From: Hordeum vulgare subsp. vulgare
Lineage: Eukaryota; Streptophyta; Magnoliopsida; Poales; Poaceae
NCBI RefSeq assembly: GCF_904849725.1
Contig: NC_058522.1
Coordinates: 336,355,029-336,419,028 of the forward strand
DNA length: 64,000 nucleotides
Direction: 5' to 3'
In this document: piece by piece, positions 23,231-34,840 of the stretch
How positions within the stretch are numbered: position 1 is the first letter of the stretch
Layout of the letters: the number at the start of each line of letters is the position of its first letter
The notes under the pieces: generated by a model
What the model was told of the DNA's origin: nothing
Database searches by the model: none
Seen by the model: only the letters and a program-made list of their open reading frames with translations
Program-made: the position numbers and the translations under genes

Positions 23231-23247
23231 GTGGCATCCGAGCAAAG
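23231..23247 (+). promoter_or_regulatory. Element B primer-binding site
   Basis: GTGGCATCCGAGC follows CCCCAACA. It is a variant of the initiator-Met complement. The solo LTR at 23252 inserted a few bases downstream. Confidence 0.8.
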
Positions 23248-23251
23248 TTCT

Positions 23252-26168
23252 TGTAGCGACCCGACTCAAGACGAGTCAAGCCTCTGTGTTTCTGTGCCAT
23301 CCCTGGATCAGTATGCTGGCACACACAGTACATCAATGTATATATCAAAGTGCAATCACATGTAAATAGCGTAAAACTGATATATACCTTAAATATTTCA
23401 GCGGAAGCAGTCAAGGGAGTGGAGTCCCAATAAACACCAACGGCAAGTTGAGTGTAGACCGTAACCCTGAATCGTACTCTTACTCGTCGAAGAAAAATAT
23501 CTGCAACATAAGACGTTGCAGCCGTGTAGGTCAGCATAGTGAATATGCCGGCAAGTCACATAAGAGAGGGGTGAAAAGTAATCTTCTATACTATATGCAT
23601 ATATGGCGGGTGGGGCTATAAGTTTTTAGCGAAAAGCAAGTTTTCTCCTACATCAAGAGAGGGGCTAAAAGCAAAATATTACTACGTAGTTGGTTGTTAA
23701 TGAGATGGTTCCGCCAACCAGTTCTCATACCCGAGTTGTCAATAATTACCCTCATCAAATATATTTAATGGTGTTGAGAAATCCAGATAACTTCAGTTCC
23801 TTTGGCTCAAGTTGTCCATGACCGTGGACACGGCTAATCGATTAGGTTTGAGTACTCTGCAGAGTTTTGCACACGTTCCCCACAAGATTTGATCGCCTCC
23901 GTGTATGTCCTCGCACTTCAGGGTGTTTGAAGACCGGATGATCAAAACATGGTCTTTCAACGGGTCCCTCTGAATCCCTGTCGGTGCCCATCCATTCCTA
24001 CCGTTCGTCTACATCTGCTAGCATCGCCTGTCCAGAGTCGCCGCGTTGTCCAACCAAGCCAGAGCCCATAATGACTTGTGGCTGTGCAGGTAAGCCTTGG
24101 GTCTTGAAAATATCCGTCCGTCTCTTTGAGCCTGGGTGAAGCTTTCCGCAGGATGTCATGGCCTCTCCAGCATCCCGGGTCATCCATTGGGTTCTCCAGG
24201 GAGCCGATCAACCGTCCTTCACCCAGAGTTGCATTGCGTCCGAGGTCTTGAAAATCTTGTCTTAACCGGTCTTGATTATTTAATCAACCTCGCATCACTC
24301 GTGTTATGCACTCAACCGAAATCCTGTCTACTCAAGCATAGCAATATGAAATTTGTCGTCCTGGGGCCAAGTATCGGGGTTGTTGTGTGCCTAGGACATG
24401 ATACTACAATCTATACTAAAATTTCCAAGTACCTACTCAGCATGCAATTGGGCATAGGATGGTAGAACTACGATGCATAAAACATAGGTGATAATATGAT
24501 CAAAGTGACTTGCCCGGTAATACTTGATGAAGATAGTCGCTCTCAAATTCCTGATAATTCTACTCGCCACACTCCGAGCAATCTATCGTAAATGAATAGC
24601 ATTCAATAAACATTCATGCCAAAAAGGAAGAACCAAAAGAACATAAGAACAAAGCATGTCTTGGTGCAAAATAACAACGTACTAAGGTTTAATAAAAAGG
24701 TCCTGAGTGTGTTGTAAAGTGAAGGTGCAGGAATGAGATCAAAAGAGGTAATGGACGATGAACTATTGCTATATAAGCTCGACTTGCATACACTATGGGA
24801 GATGATAAAAAATATTGGGAGAACAACATGAATGTTGTTTGACAAATAGTATAAGACATAAGAATTTATTTGTAGAAAGAATTTCTTGAAATGGAGCACT
24901 ACAACGCAAGTTATAGCGAATTGAAGTATGAATTAAATTTTCATTAAAAAGGTCAAGAGAAGTTGAACTGAAGTACGATGGTTATGTACAAAAATATATG
25001 ACATGAGTGTTTAGGGATGAAATGAATCAATTGAAAAGGTGGTACGATTTGCAAGATAAGATCAAATGAATGTTCGAATACAAATTTGAATCGCTCAAAT
25101 TTGTAAGGTTCAAAGGTCGAAACTAATGATGCTATTGAATATAGTAGATCAATATGAGCGTGTTGAAAAAAGAATTACTAGATTTGAAATAGCAGATCAA
25201 AAGATACAAATACTTCAATATAGCATTTAATCGGCTTAGAACGATGTGAACACTTTTGGGCACTAATAGATAAATCTGATTTGATCAAAATTATAAGTTG
25301 GAAAGTTAGAACTAATGATACAAACAGGAAGATTACTTTGATACGAATCCGACGCAATTGGATTCATCTAAAACGGAGCTACGAATAAAAAGATATGATC
25401 AAAAGAAGTTTGAATATGAATATGAACAAATTTCGAAATTTGAAAATTTCAAAAAGTTGATATGACAGGTTCACCGGATAGGTGGGATCAAGACGAAACT
25501 CTAGGTGTTGGTTTCATCTAATTCGGATAAACGAGTAAAAAGTTATGGCTATTTGAAAAATCAGGGCCAAGCTGTTTTACGAAAAAAAGTGCTATGTCTA
25601 AAAGAATTCTAGTACTAATGTCTAAAACACGTGCTCGCTGGATCATGAGCTTTTCTTTTTTCAAATTTGTTTTTTTTTTGCGAACGAGCAAATTTTTTTT
25701 TAAAAAGAAGAAAAACGTATAAATGAAAAAGAGAGAACATTTTATATAGACATATTATATATCAAAATTTTCAGAATAAAATTTTCTAAAACATGAACAT
25801 ATTTTCAAAACCAAATAAAATACTTTTTTTATTTTTTTTATTTTTTTGCAATAACTTTAAAATGAAAAGGAATTTGAATTTCAAATAAATTGCAAATACT
25901 TAAAATTTGAATCAAGACATTGTCTCTGATTTTGGAGGGTCATTTTCCTCCTCTCGTTTGATTTTTTTTTAATCAAAGGGTTTTGAAAATATTCAAACTC
26001 AAAATTGAAAAGGGATTCAACATAGAAAATTTTGGGAAAGTCATTTTATTCCCTCCCATTTTTTTGAGAAGTTTCAAATTCCACTCAAGTTTCAATCACT
26101 CAAACAAACAAACAATCAATCTAATAATTATATTAACATTCCAAAATTTATAATTTTGGGATGTTACA
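23252..26168 (-). mobile_element. Solo LTR, long-LTR Gypsy-like family (TGTAGCGACC...GATGTTACA)
   Basis: A 2917-bp unit with a perfect 5-bp target duplication GTTCT (23247-23251, 26169-26173). Read on the minus strand it opens TGTAACATCCCAAAATT, a typical opening for long grass Ty3/gypsy LTRs, and closes GTCGGGTCGCTACA. The right 600 bp are very AT-rich with A/T runs. An inverted repeat CCAAAATTT/AAATTTTGG sits at its minus-strand start (26141-26160). No ORF with a recognisable domain; the many short ORFs are noise. Confidence 0.86.
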
Positions 26169-26173
26169 GTTCT

Positions 26174-27417
26174 ATGCGTAGATTCTATGCACGAGTATAA
26201 CACAAAAGTTGTGGGCGCTGATTTGTCAATTGCTTGTTGTTACTAGTCTTATCTTGATTCGGCGGTATCGTGGGATGAAGCGGTCCGGACCGACTTTACA
26301 CGTACTCTTACGTGAGACTAGTTCCACCGACCGACATGCACTTGTTGCATAAGGTGGCTAGCGTGTGTTTGTCTCTCTCACTTTAGTCAGATCAGATTCA
26401 ATGAAGAGGCTCCTTATGAAGGGTAAATAGCATTGGCATATCAACATTGTGGCTGTCACGTAGGTAAGAAACATTCTTGGTAGAAACCTTAATCAGCCAC
26501 GTAAAACTTGCAACAACAATTGGAGGACGTCTAACTTGTTTTTGCAGGGTACGCTATGTGATGTGATATGGCCAAAAGGATGTGATGCTACATATGTGAT
26601 GTATGAGATTGATCATATTCTTTTAATAGGATTCACGACTTGCATATCGATGAGTATGACAACTGGCAGGAGCCATAGGAGTTGTCTTTATTTATTGTAT
26701 GAGATGCAACGCCATGTGATTACTTTACTTTATTGCTAAACGTTAGCTATAGTAGTAGAAGTATTAGTTGGCGTGACAACATCACGTAGACATAATGATG
26801 GAGATAATGATGATGGAGATCATGGTGTCATGCCGGTGACAATGATGATCATGGTGCCCCGAAGATGGAGATCAAAGGAGCAACATGATATTGGCCATAT
26901 CATGTCATTATATGATTGCATGTGATGTTTATCATGTTTTTCATCATATTGCTTAGAACGACGGTAGCAAAGATAAGATGATCCCTCATTAAAATTTCTA
27001 GATATGTATTCCCCTAAGTGTGCAGCATTGCATAGGATCGTTGTCTCGAAGCACCATGTGATGATCGGGTGGGATAAATTCTAACGTTCGCATACAACGG
27101 GTGTAAGCCAGTTTACACACGCAAAACACTTAGGTTGAGTCAACGAGCCTAGCATGTGCATACATGGCCTCGAATACGAGAGACCGGAAGGTCGAACATG
27201 AGTCGTACAATTGATACGATCAGCATGGAGATGCTCACCATTGATGACTAGTTCGTCTCACGTGATGTTCGGACACGGGCTAGTCGACATGGGTCATGTA
27301 ACACTTGGATGACTAGAGGGATGTCAATCTAAGTGGGACTTCATTAGTAATTTGATTAGATGAACTTAATTATTATGAACTTAGTCTAAAATTCTCTTTA
27401 CAAATATTTTAGATGCA
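26174..27417 (+). other. Element B untranslated leader
   Basis: Homologous to the leaders of A, C and D, ending at the gag start. It contains the same TGATCGGGTGGGATAA and AGACCGGAAGGTCG segments. No gene seen. Confidence 0.75.
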
Positions 27418-28290
27418 ATGGCCAACGCAAATGTCTCATTCAACTTCAATGCGTTCCTAGAGAAAACTGAAAGATGATGGGAGCAACTATGCGGATTGGG
27501 CTCGTAACTTAAAGCTCATTGGAGAAACTATGCGGATTGGGCTCGTAACTTAAATCTCATCCTCACTACTTCCAAGAAGGCATATGTCCTTAATGCACCG
27601 CTAGGTGATCCTCCCATTCCCGCGGCAACCCAGGACATTAGGAACGCCTCGCAGTTGTGGAGTAATGACTACTCTTTGGTTAAGTGTGGCATGCTTTACA
27701 GTTTAGAACCGGGGCTCCAAAGGCGTTTTGAGCAACACGGAGCATAGGAGATGTTCGAGTAGCTAAAAATTGTTTTTCAAGCTCATGCTCGGGTTGAGAG
27801 ATATGAAGTCTTCGACAAGTTTTTTAGCTGTAAGATGGAGGAGAATAGTTCTATCAGTGAGCACATACTCAGAATGTCTGGGTTGCACAACCGCTTAACT
27901 CAGCTGGGAGTTGAACTTCCGGATGATGCGGTGATTGACAGAATCCTCCAGTCGCGTCCACCTAGCTATAAAGGCTTTGTGATGAATTACAACATGCAAG
28001 GGATGGAAGTGACTATTCTCGAGTTGTATCCAATTCTGAAATCTGCGGAGGGAGAAATCAAGAAAGAACATCAAGTGTTGACGATCAATAAGACCACCAG
28101 TTTCAAGAAGGGCAAGGGTAAGAAGAACTTCAAGAAAGACGACAAAGCAGTTTCCGCGCCCGGTAAACCAGTTGCCGGGAAGAAGCCAAAGAAAGGACCC
28201 AAGCCTGAGACTGAGTGCTAGTACTGCAAGGGAACCGGTCACTGGAAGCAGAATTGCCCAAAATACTTAGTGGACAAGAAGGCCGACATC
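27418..28290 (+). pseudogene. Element B gag, broken by a 41-bp duplication and stops
   Basis: ATG at 27418 (MANANVSFNFNAFLEK). The frame is lost after ~18 residues and again by a 41-bp duplication (27480-27561). From about 27700 the frame is the one continuing into pol, with TAG codons near 27747 and 27761. The open part 27835-28221 has SISEHILRMSG, PPSYKGFVMNYNMQGM and a Lys-rich tail. A TAG at 28219-28221 replaces a residue inside the zinc knuckle (C-stop-YC, then KGTGHWKQNC), and the same frame runs on into the protease. Confidence 0.86.
27480..27561 (+). repeat. 41-bp tandem duplication in element B gag
   Basis: Unit one 27480-27520 and unit two 27521-27561 share ACTATGCGGATTGGGCTCG and flanking bases with about three differences. 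Since 41 is not a multiple of three, it shifts the gag frame. A, C and D lack it. Confidence 0.9.
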
Positions 28291-29214
28291 GTCAAAGGTA
28301 TATGTGATATACTTGTTATTGATGTGTACCTTACCAGGGCTCGTAGTAGCTCATGGGTATTTGATACCGGTGTTGTTGCTCACATTTTCAACTCTAAACA
28401 GGAACCGCGGAACAAGCGTAGGCTGGCTAAGGATGAGGTGACGATGCGCGTAGGGAATGGTTCCAAGGTCGATGTGATCGCCGTCGGCATGCTACCTCTA
28501 CATCTACCTTCGGGATTAGCTTTAAACCTTAATAATTGTTATTTACTACCAGCTTTGAGCATGAACATTGTATCGGGATCTCGCTTGATGCAAGATGGCT
28601 ACTCATTTAAATCTGAGAATAATGGTTGTTCTATTTATATGAGTGGTATGTTTTATGGTCATGCCCCGCTGGTCAATGGTTTATTCCTGATGGATCTTGA
28701 ACGTGATGTTACAAATATTCATAGTGTGAGTACCAAAAGATGTAAGGTTGATAACGATAGTCCCACGTACTTGTGGCACTGCCGCCTTGGTCATATCGGC
28801 GTGAATCGCATGAAGAAACTCCATACAGATGGACTTTTGGAGTCTCCTGATTTTGAATCATTTGACACATGCGAACCGTGCCTCATGGGCAAGATAACCA
28901 AGACTCCGTTCTGTGTAACAATGGAGCGAGCAACCAACTTATTGGAAATAATACATACCGATGTATGCGGTCCAATGAGCGTTGAGGCTCGCGGTGGTTA
29001 TCTATATGTTCTCACCCTCACTGATGATTTAAGTAGATATGGGTATGTCTACTTAATGAAACACAAGTTTGAAACCTTTAAAAGGTTCAAGGAATTCCAG
29101 AGTGAGGTAGAGAATCAACTTGACAAGAAAATAAAGTTCCTACAATCAGATCGTGGAGGAGAATATTTGAGTCACAAGTTTGGCACGCACCTAAGGAAAT
29201 GTGGGATTGTTTGA
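28270..29214 (+). pseudogene. Element B protease and integrase core (stop before the third catalytic residue)
   Basis: A 314-residue open segment in the same frame as gag. The protease active site is WVFDTGVVAHIF (Asp32; Ser after DTG changed to Val). The integrase zinc motif is intact (His170, His175, Cys201, Cys204). Catalytic Asp231 (IHTDVCGP) and Asp294 (QSDRGGE) are present. A TGA at 29212-29214 ends it. The same frame continues afterwards with NGVSERRNR, where the Glu lies 36 residues after Asp294, so the DD35E triad is complete apart from the stop between. Confidence 0.9.
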
Positions 29215-30312
29215 CAACTCACGCCGCCTAGCACACTGCAGCGTAACGGTGTATCTGAACGTCGTAATCGCACTTTATTGGATATGGTGCGATCTATGAT
29301 GTCTCTTACCGATTTACCTCTATCATTTTGGGGATATGCATTGGAAACTGCCGCATTCTCTTTAAATAGGGCACCATCTAAATCCATTGAGACGACACTG
29401 TATGAATTATGGTTTGGCAAGAAACCTAAGCTGTCGTTTCTGAAAGTTTGTGGATGCGATGCTTATGTGAAGAAACTTCAACCAGAGAAGCTCGAACCCA
29501 AAGCGGAAAAATGCGTCTTCATAAGATACCCTAAGGAAGCTATTGGGTACACCTTCTATCTTAGATCCGAATACAGAATATTTGTAGCCAAGAACGTATC
29601 CTTTCTAGAGAAAGAGTTTCTCTCGAAAGAAGTAAGTTGGAGGAAAATAGAACTTGATGAGGTAATTGTACCTCCTCTCGAACCGGATAGTAGCACAACG
29701 CAAGAAAATGTTTCTGAGGCGCCCGCAGCGGCTAGAGAAGAAGTTAATGATGATGATCATGAAGCTGTAGATCAAGTTGCTATTGAACCTCGAAGGTCCA
29801 CAAGGGTACGTTCCGCACCAGAGTGGTACGGCAACCCTGTCATGGAAATCATGTTTTTGGACAACAGTGAATGTTTGAACTATGAAGAAGCGATGGCGGG
29901 CCCGAATTCCTACAAATGGCTTGAGGCCATGAAACCTGAGATAGGATCCATGTATGAGAACAAAGTATGGACTTTGGTTGACTTGCCCGATGATCGGCGA
30001 GCCATAGAAAATAAATGGATCTCTAAGAAGAAGACTGACGCAGATGGTAATATGACCATCCATAAGGCTCGACTTGTCGCTAAAGGTTATCGACAAGTTC
30101 AAGGGATTGACTATGATGAGACCTTCTCACCTATAACGATGCTAAAGTCAGTCCGAATCATGTTAGCAGTTGCTACATTTTATGATTATGAAATATGGCA
30201 AATGGACGTCAAAACGACATTCCTGAACGTCTTTCTTAAGGAAGAATTGTATATGATACAGCCGGAAGGTTTTGTCGATCCTAGCAATGCTAACAAGGTA
30301 TGCAAGCTCTAG
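29215..30312 (+). pseudogene. Element B integrase C-terminus, linker and reverse transcriptase first half
   Basis: Same frame as 28270-29214. It holds the end of the integrase (TLLDMVRSMMSLTDLPLSFW, LSFLKVCGCDAYVKKL), the acidic linker (EEVNDDDHEAVDQVAIEP), then RT (AIENKWISKKKTDADGN, RQVQGIDYDETFSPI, QMDVKTTFLN with the first catalytic Asp, ELYMIQPEGFVDP). It ends at a TAG (30310-30312) where element A has Gln (KLQRSIYG), a CAG to TAG change. Confidence 0.9.
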
Positions 30313-30912
30313 CGCTCCATCTATGGGCTGGTGCAAGCATCTCAGAGTTGGAACATTCGCTTTGATGAGGTGATCAAAGCATTTGGGTTTGTACAGACTT
30401 ATGGAGAAGCCTGTATTTACAAGAAAGTGAGTGGGAGCTCTGTAGCATTTTTCATATTATATGTGGATGACATATTGTTGATGGGAAATGATGTAGAACT
30501 ATTGGAAAGCATCAAGGCCTATTTGAATATGAGTTTTTCAATGAAGGACCTTGGAGAAGCTGCTTACATATTAGGCATCAAGATCTATAGAGACAGATCG
30601 AGACGCCTCATGGGTCTTTCGCGAAGCACATACCTTCACAAGATATTGAAGGAGTTAAACATGGATAAGGATAAGAAGGGGTTCTTGCATCTATTGCAAG
30701 TTCTGAGGTGGAGTACGACTCAACGCCTGACCACGACAGAAGATAGAGAAAAGATGAGTATCGTCCCCTATGCTTCAGCCATAGTCTCTATTATGTATGC
30801 CATGTTGTGTACCAGACCTTATGTGAACCTTGCCATAAGTTTGGTAGGGAGGTACCAGAGTGATCCAGGAGTGGATCACTGGACAACGGTAAGAACATCC
30901 TTAAGTACCTGA
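30313..30912 (+). pseudogene. Element B reverse transcriptase second half
   Basis: Same frame again after the TAG. It includes SWNIRFDEVIKAFGF, ILYVDDILLMGN with the intact YVDD box (codons about 30460-30471), SMKDLGEAAYILGIKIYRD and the connection region. One base is missing near 30890 (ACAACGGTAAGAACATCC), which moves the RNase H into another frame and gives the stop at 30910-30912. Confidence 0.9.
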
Positions 30913-30926
30913 AAAGGACTAAAGAT

Positions 30927-31313
30927 ATGTTTCTCGTTTATGGAGGTGCCAAAGAGCTCGTCGTAAAGGGTTATGTCGGTGCTAGCTTCGACACAGATCC
31001 GGATGACTCCAAGTCACAAACCGGATACGTGTATATTTTGAATAATGGGGCAGTTAGCTGGTGCAGTTGCAAGCAAAGCGTTGTGGCGTCATCTACATGT
31101 GAAGCGGAGTACATAGTTGCTTCGGAAGCAACACGGGAAGGAGTCTGGATAAAGGAGTTCATCACTGACCTAGGAGTGATTCCTAGTGCGTCAGGCCCAA
31201 TGACTCTGTTCTGTGACAACACTGGAGCTATTGCCATTGCAAAGGAGCCCAGGTTTCACAAGAAGACCAAGCACATCAAGCGTCGCTTCAACTCCATTCG
31301 TGGATACATCTAG
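30927..31313 (+). pseudogene. Element B RNase H
   Basis: Copia RNase H in the shifted frame: KGYVGASFDTDPDDSKSQTG, SSTCEAEYIVASEA, LFCDNTGAIAIAKEP, HKKTKHIKRRFNSI. The first catalytic Asp (DASF in element D) is Gly here; the Glu of EAEY and Asp of CDNTGA are intact. In a live element it would degrade the RNA strand of the RNA-DNA hybrid. Confidence 0.88.
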
Positions 31314-31473
31314 GATGGAGTATAGATATTCGTAAAGTACATACAAGTCTGAATGTCGCAGATCCGTTGACTAAATCTCTTCCATGAGCGAGACATGATC
31401 AACACCAGAACTCTATGGGTGTTCAATTCATCACAATGTAACTAGATTATAGACTCTAGTGCAAGTGGGAGAC
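31314..31473 (+). promoter_or_regulatory. Element B 3' untranslated end with polypurine tract
   Basis: After the RNase H end there are about 150 non-coding bases, then GCAAGTGGGAGAC at 31461-31473 immediately before the 3' LTR. Confidence 0.8.
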
Positions 31474-32983
31474 TGTTGGAAATATGCCCTAGAGGCAATA
31501 ATAAAGTGGTTATTATTATATTTCTTAGTTCATGATAATTGTCTATTATTCATTCTATAATTATATTAACTGGCAACTGTAATACGTGTGTGAATATATA
31601 GATCATAATGTGTCCCTAGTGAGCCTCTAGTTGGCTAGCTCGTTGATCAATAGATGATCATGGTTTCCTCATCATGGACATTGGATGTCATTGATAACGG
31701 GATCACATCATTGGGGAATGATGTGATGGACAAGACCCAATCCTAAGCATAGCACTAGATCGTGTTGTTCATCTGCTAAAGCTTTTTTGATGTTAAGTAT
31801 CTCCGAAAGTATCTGTTGGGTTGTATGAATCGAGACTGGGATTTGTCACTCCATATGATGGAGAGGTATCTCTAGGCCCACTCAGTAATCCATCATCATA
31901 TTGAGCTCAGTGTGACTAAGGATTTAGCCATGGGATGATGTGTTACGGAACGAGTAAAGAGACTTATCAGCAGCGAGATTGAACCGACGATCGAATCTCA
32001 GTCAAGTTTCATACCGATAGACAAAGGGAAATGCATACGAGATTGATTGAATCCCCGACATCGTGGTTCATCCAACGAGATCATCGTGGAACATGTGAGA
32101 GACACCATGGATATCCAGACCCTGCTATTGGTTATTGGCCGGAGAGGTGTCTCGGTCATGTCTGCATGCTTCCCGAACCCGTAGGGTCTACACACTTAAG
32201 GTTCGATGACACTAGGGTAATATGGGAATAGTGTATGTGGTTACCGAAGGTTGTTCGGACTCCCGGATAAGACCCCAGATGTCACGAGGAGCTCCAAAAT
32301 GGTCCGTAGGTAAAGATTCATATATAGGAAGTGAGGATTTGATCGCCGAAAGTGTTTCGGGCGACACCAGAAATGTACGATGATCACCAGAAGGGTTTTG
32401 GGGGTCCACCGGGAAGGGCCACCAGCCCCAAAGTGCCACATGGGTGAAAAGTGGATGGGAACCAGCCCCTAGGTGGGCTGGTGCGCCACCACTAAGGGCT
32501 CAAGGCGCAGCAAGGGGTGGAGGGGGCCAAACCCTAGGCGTGGAGAGGCCACCTTTGGCCTCAAGGCCCACCCTAGGGCGCCTCCACCCTTGGCCGCCGC
32601 CCCAAGGACATCTAGGGATACCGCACCCCTTAGGGTGGAAAACCCTAAGGGTGGGCATCCTCCTCCCTCTCCTCCTATATATAGTGAAGGGTTTGGGGCT
32701 GTTTTGAGACACAACTTCTCTCTCTCTCTCGGTGCAGCCCTACTCCTCTTCCTCCTTGTCCTCCGTAGTGCTTGGCGAAGCCGTGTCGGAGTGCCACGTA
32801 GTTCCACCGTCACCACGCCATCGTGCTGCCGGAGCTCACCCTCAACCTCTCCTCCCTCTTTGCTCAATCAAGGCGTTGGAGATGTCACCGGGTTGCACGT
32901 GTGTTGAACGTGGAGGCGCCATTGTTCAGCGCATAGATCGGAATCCACCGCGATCTGAATCGCTGGGAGTGCGACTCCATCAA
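31474..32983 (+). repeat. 3' LTR of element B, truncated at its 3' end
   Basis: From TGTTGGAAATATGCC to GCGACTCCATCAA, where it is fused to element D's leader. Relative to B's 5' LTR it misses a 109-bp block (between GTATC repeats at 31796-31801) and about 250 bp of the end. A CT run lies at 32719-32732. Confidence 0.88.
32676..32683 (+). promoter_or_regulatory. TATA box of element B 3' LTR
   Basis: TATATATA after CCTCCCTCTCCTCC. B's 5' LTR has GTATATAG at the matching place (22782). Confidence 0.55.
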
Positions 32984-34045
32984 TTGGCATGCAACTTGTT
33001 GCATAAAGATGACTGGCGGGTGTCTATTTCTCAAACTTTAATTGAATCGCATTTGTCCGAGGCGGTCCTTGGAGAAGGTTAAATAGCAACTTGTATATCA
33101 CCGTTGTGGTTTTCGGCAAGTAAGATGCGATCATACTAGATACCCATAGCAGCCACGTAAAACAAGCAACAACAAATTACATGGTATGCATGTGATGTGA
33201 TATGACCAAAGAAATGATATGATATACTGGATGTATGAGATGATCATGTTGTAGTTGTTAAATATCGACTTGGACATCGATGCTACGACAATCGGCAGGA
33301 GCCATAGGGTTGTCTTTAATTATTTTTGTGCTTGGTGATGCTTTGATTTATCGCTAGTCAGTAGCTTTAGTAGTAACGGCATAGTTGGCACCACGACCTT
33401 GATGGCAACACAATGATGGAGATCATGACGATGGACATCATGGTGTGGCGCCGGTGACGATGGAGATCATGCCGGTGCTTTGGTGATGGAGATCAAGAAG
33501 CACAAGTTCATGGCCATATCATGTCACTTATGATTTGCATGTGATTTTAATACTTTTATGCACCTTATTTTGCTTAGGATGATGGTAGCATTATAAGGTG
33601 ATCCGTCACTAAAATTTTAAAATAAAATTTTGTTCTCCCCGAGTGTGCACCGTTGCAACAGTTCATCCTTTCAAGACACCACGTGATGATCGGGTGTGAT
33701 AGACTCTACGTTCACATACAATGGGTGCAAAATAGTTGCACACACGGAGCACTCGGGTTAAACCTGACGAGCCTAGCATGTACAGACATGGCGTCGGAAC
33801 ACAAGAGACCGAAAGGTCGAGCATGATTCATATAGTGGATTTGATCAACATGGAGATGTTCACCATTGAAGCTAACTCTACTCACGTGATGATCGGACTT
33901 GAGTTACTGAACTTGGATCATGTGACACTCGAATGACTAGAGCGATGTCAATTTTAGTGGGAGTTTATTAGTAATATGATAAGCTAAACTCAATTATCTT
34001 GAACGTAGTCTAAGTAATCTTTGCAAAATTTGATGTTGTAGATCA
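32984..34045 (+). other. Element D untranslated leader, 5' truncated
   Basis: Matches C's leader from GCATGCAACTTGTTGC onward. It carries the GATGGAGATCATG and GTGATGATCGG segments near 33416 and 33683. The first ~160 bases and the primer site are missing. No gene. Confidence 0.75.
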
Positions 34046-34840
34046 ATGCCTCACGCAGTAGCAACCCTGAATTTTAATGCGTTCCTAGAGAAAGTTAAGC
34101 TGAAAGATGATGGAAGCAGCTTTCTTGACTGGTCCCATAATCTGAGGCTTATCCTCACGGCTACCCAAAAGCAATATGTCCTTGATGCGCCTCTAGGTGA
34201 GGAACCACCCCAACCGGCGTTGCCAGAAGTTATAAACGTCTAGCAGATGCAGTTTTGTATGGATTAGAACCAGGAATTCAACGAATTTTTGAATGTCATG
34301 GACCATATGAGATGTTCGAGGAGTTGAAGTTTATCTTTGAGAAGATTGCCCAGATCGAGAGGTATGAGACCTCCGATAAGTTCTATGCTTGCAAAATGGA
34401 GGAGAACGGGTCTGTCAGTGAACATGTGCTCAGAATATGTGGGTACTTTAACCATTTGCAAAGCTGGTAATTGCTCTCCGGCGAGAGGCTATCACTGACA
34501 GAGTTCTTCAATCACTGCCACCTAGCTACAAAGGCTTTGTGTTGAACTATAAGATTCAAGGGATGAATAAGTCACTCGTCGAGCTGTTTGCGATGCTGGA
34601 AGTCGCAGAGTCAGAAATCCAGAAAGAACATCAAGTGTTGATGGTCAATAAGACCACTAGTTTCAAGAAAAACGAGAAGGGTAAGAGGGGTAACTCCAAC
34701 AAGAGTGGCAAAGTTGGTACCCCTCCGACGAAGAAACCCAAGTCCGAACCCAAGCCGGAGACTAAGTGTTATCATTGCAAGGGGACTGGTCACTGGAAGC
34801 GGAACTGCCCCAAGTATCTCGCCGATAAGAAGGCGGCCAA
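34046..34840 (+). pseudogene. Element D gag, broken
   Basis: ATG 34046 (MPHAVATLNFNAFLEKVK) to a frame loss near 34240. It continues in 34255-34470 (LEPGIQRIFECHGPYEMFEE, VSEHVLRICGY) and 34539-34955 (LNYKIQGMNKSLVELFAMLE, a Lys/Pro-rich tail and the intact zinc knuckle CYHCKGTGHWKRNC). Breaks include a deletion near 34235 and a TAA at 34468. Confidence 0.87.

Larger units (their letters stand above)
12735..32983 (+). mobile_element. Copia element B (BARE1/WIS/Angela type) with nested element C and a solo LTR
   Basis: B comprises the 5' LTR (12735-13476 and 22209-23230), primer site (23231), leader (26174), gag, pol, purine tract (31461) and 3' LTR (31474-32983). Element C splits its 5' LTR, and a 2.9-kb solo LTR sits between the primer site and the leader. 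The first ~14 bases of its 5' LTR and the last ~250 bases of its 3' LTR are lost at recombination junctions. Its pol is the best preserved in the window: one frame from 27835 to 30912 with three in-frame stops. Confidence 0.88.
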
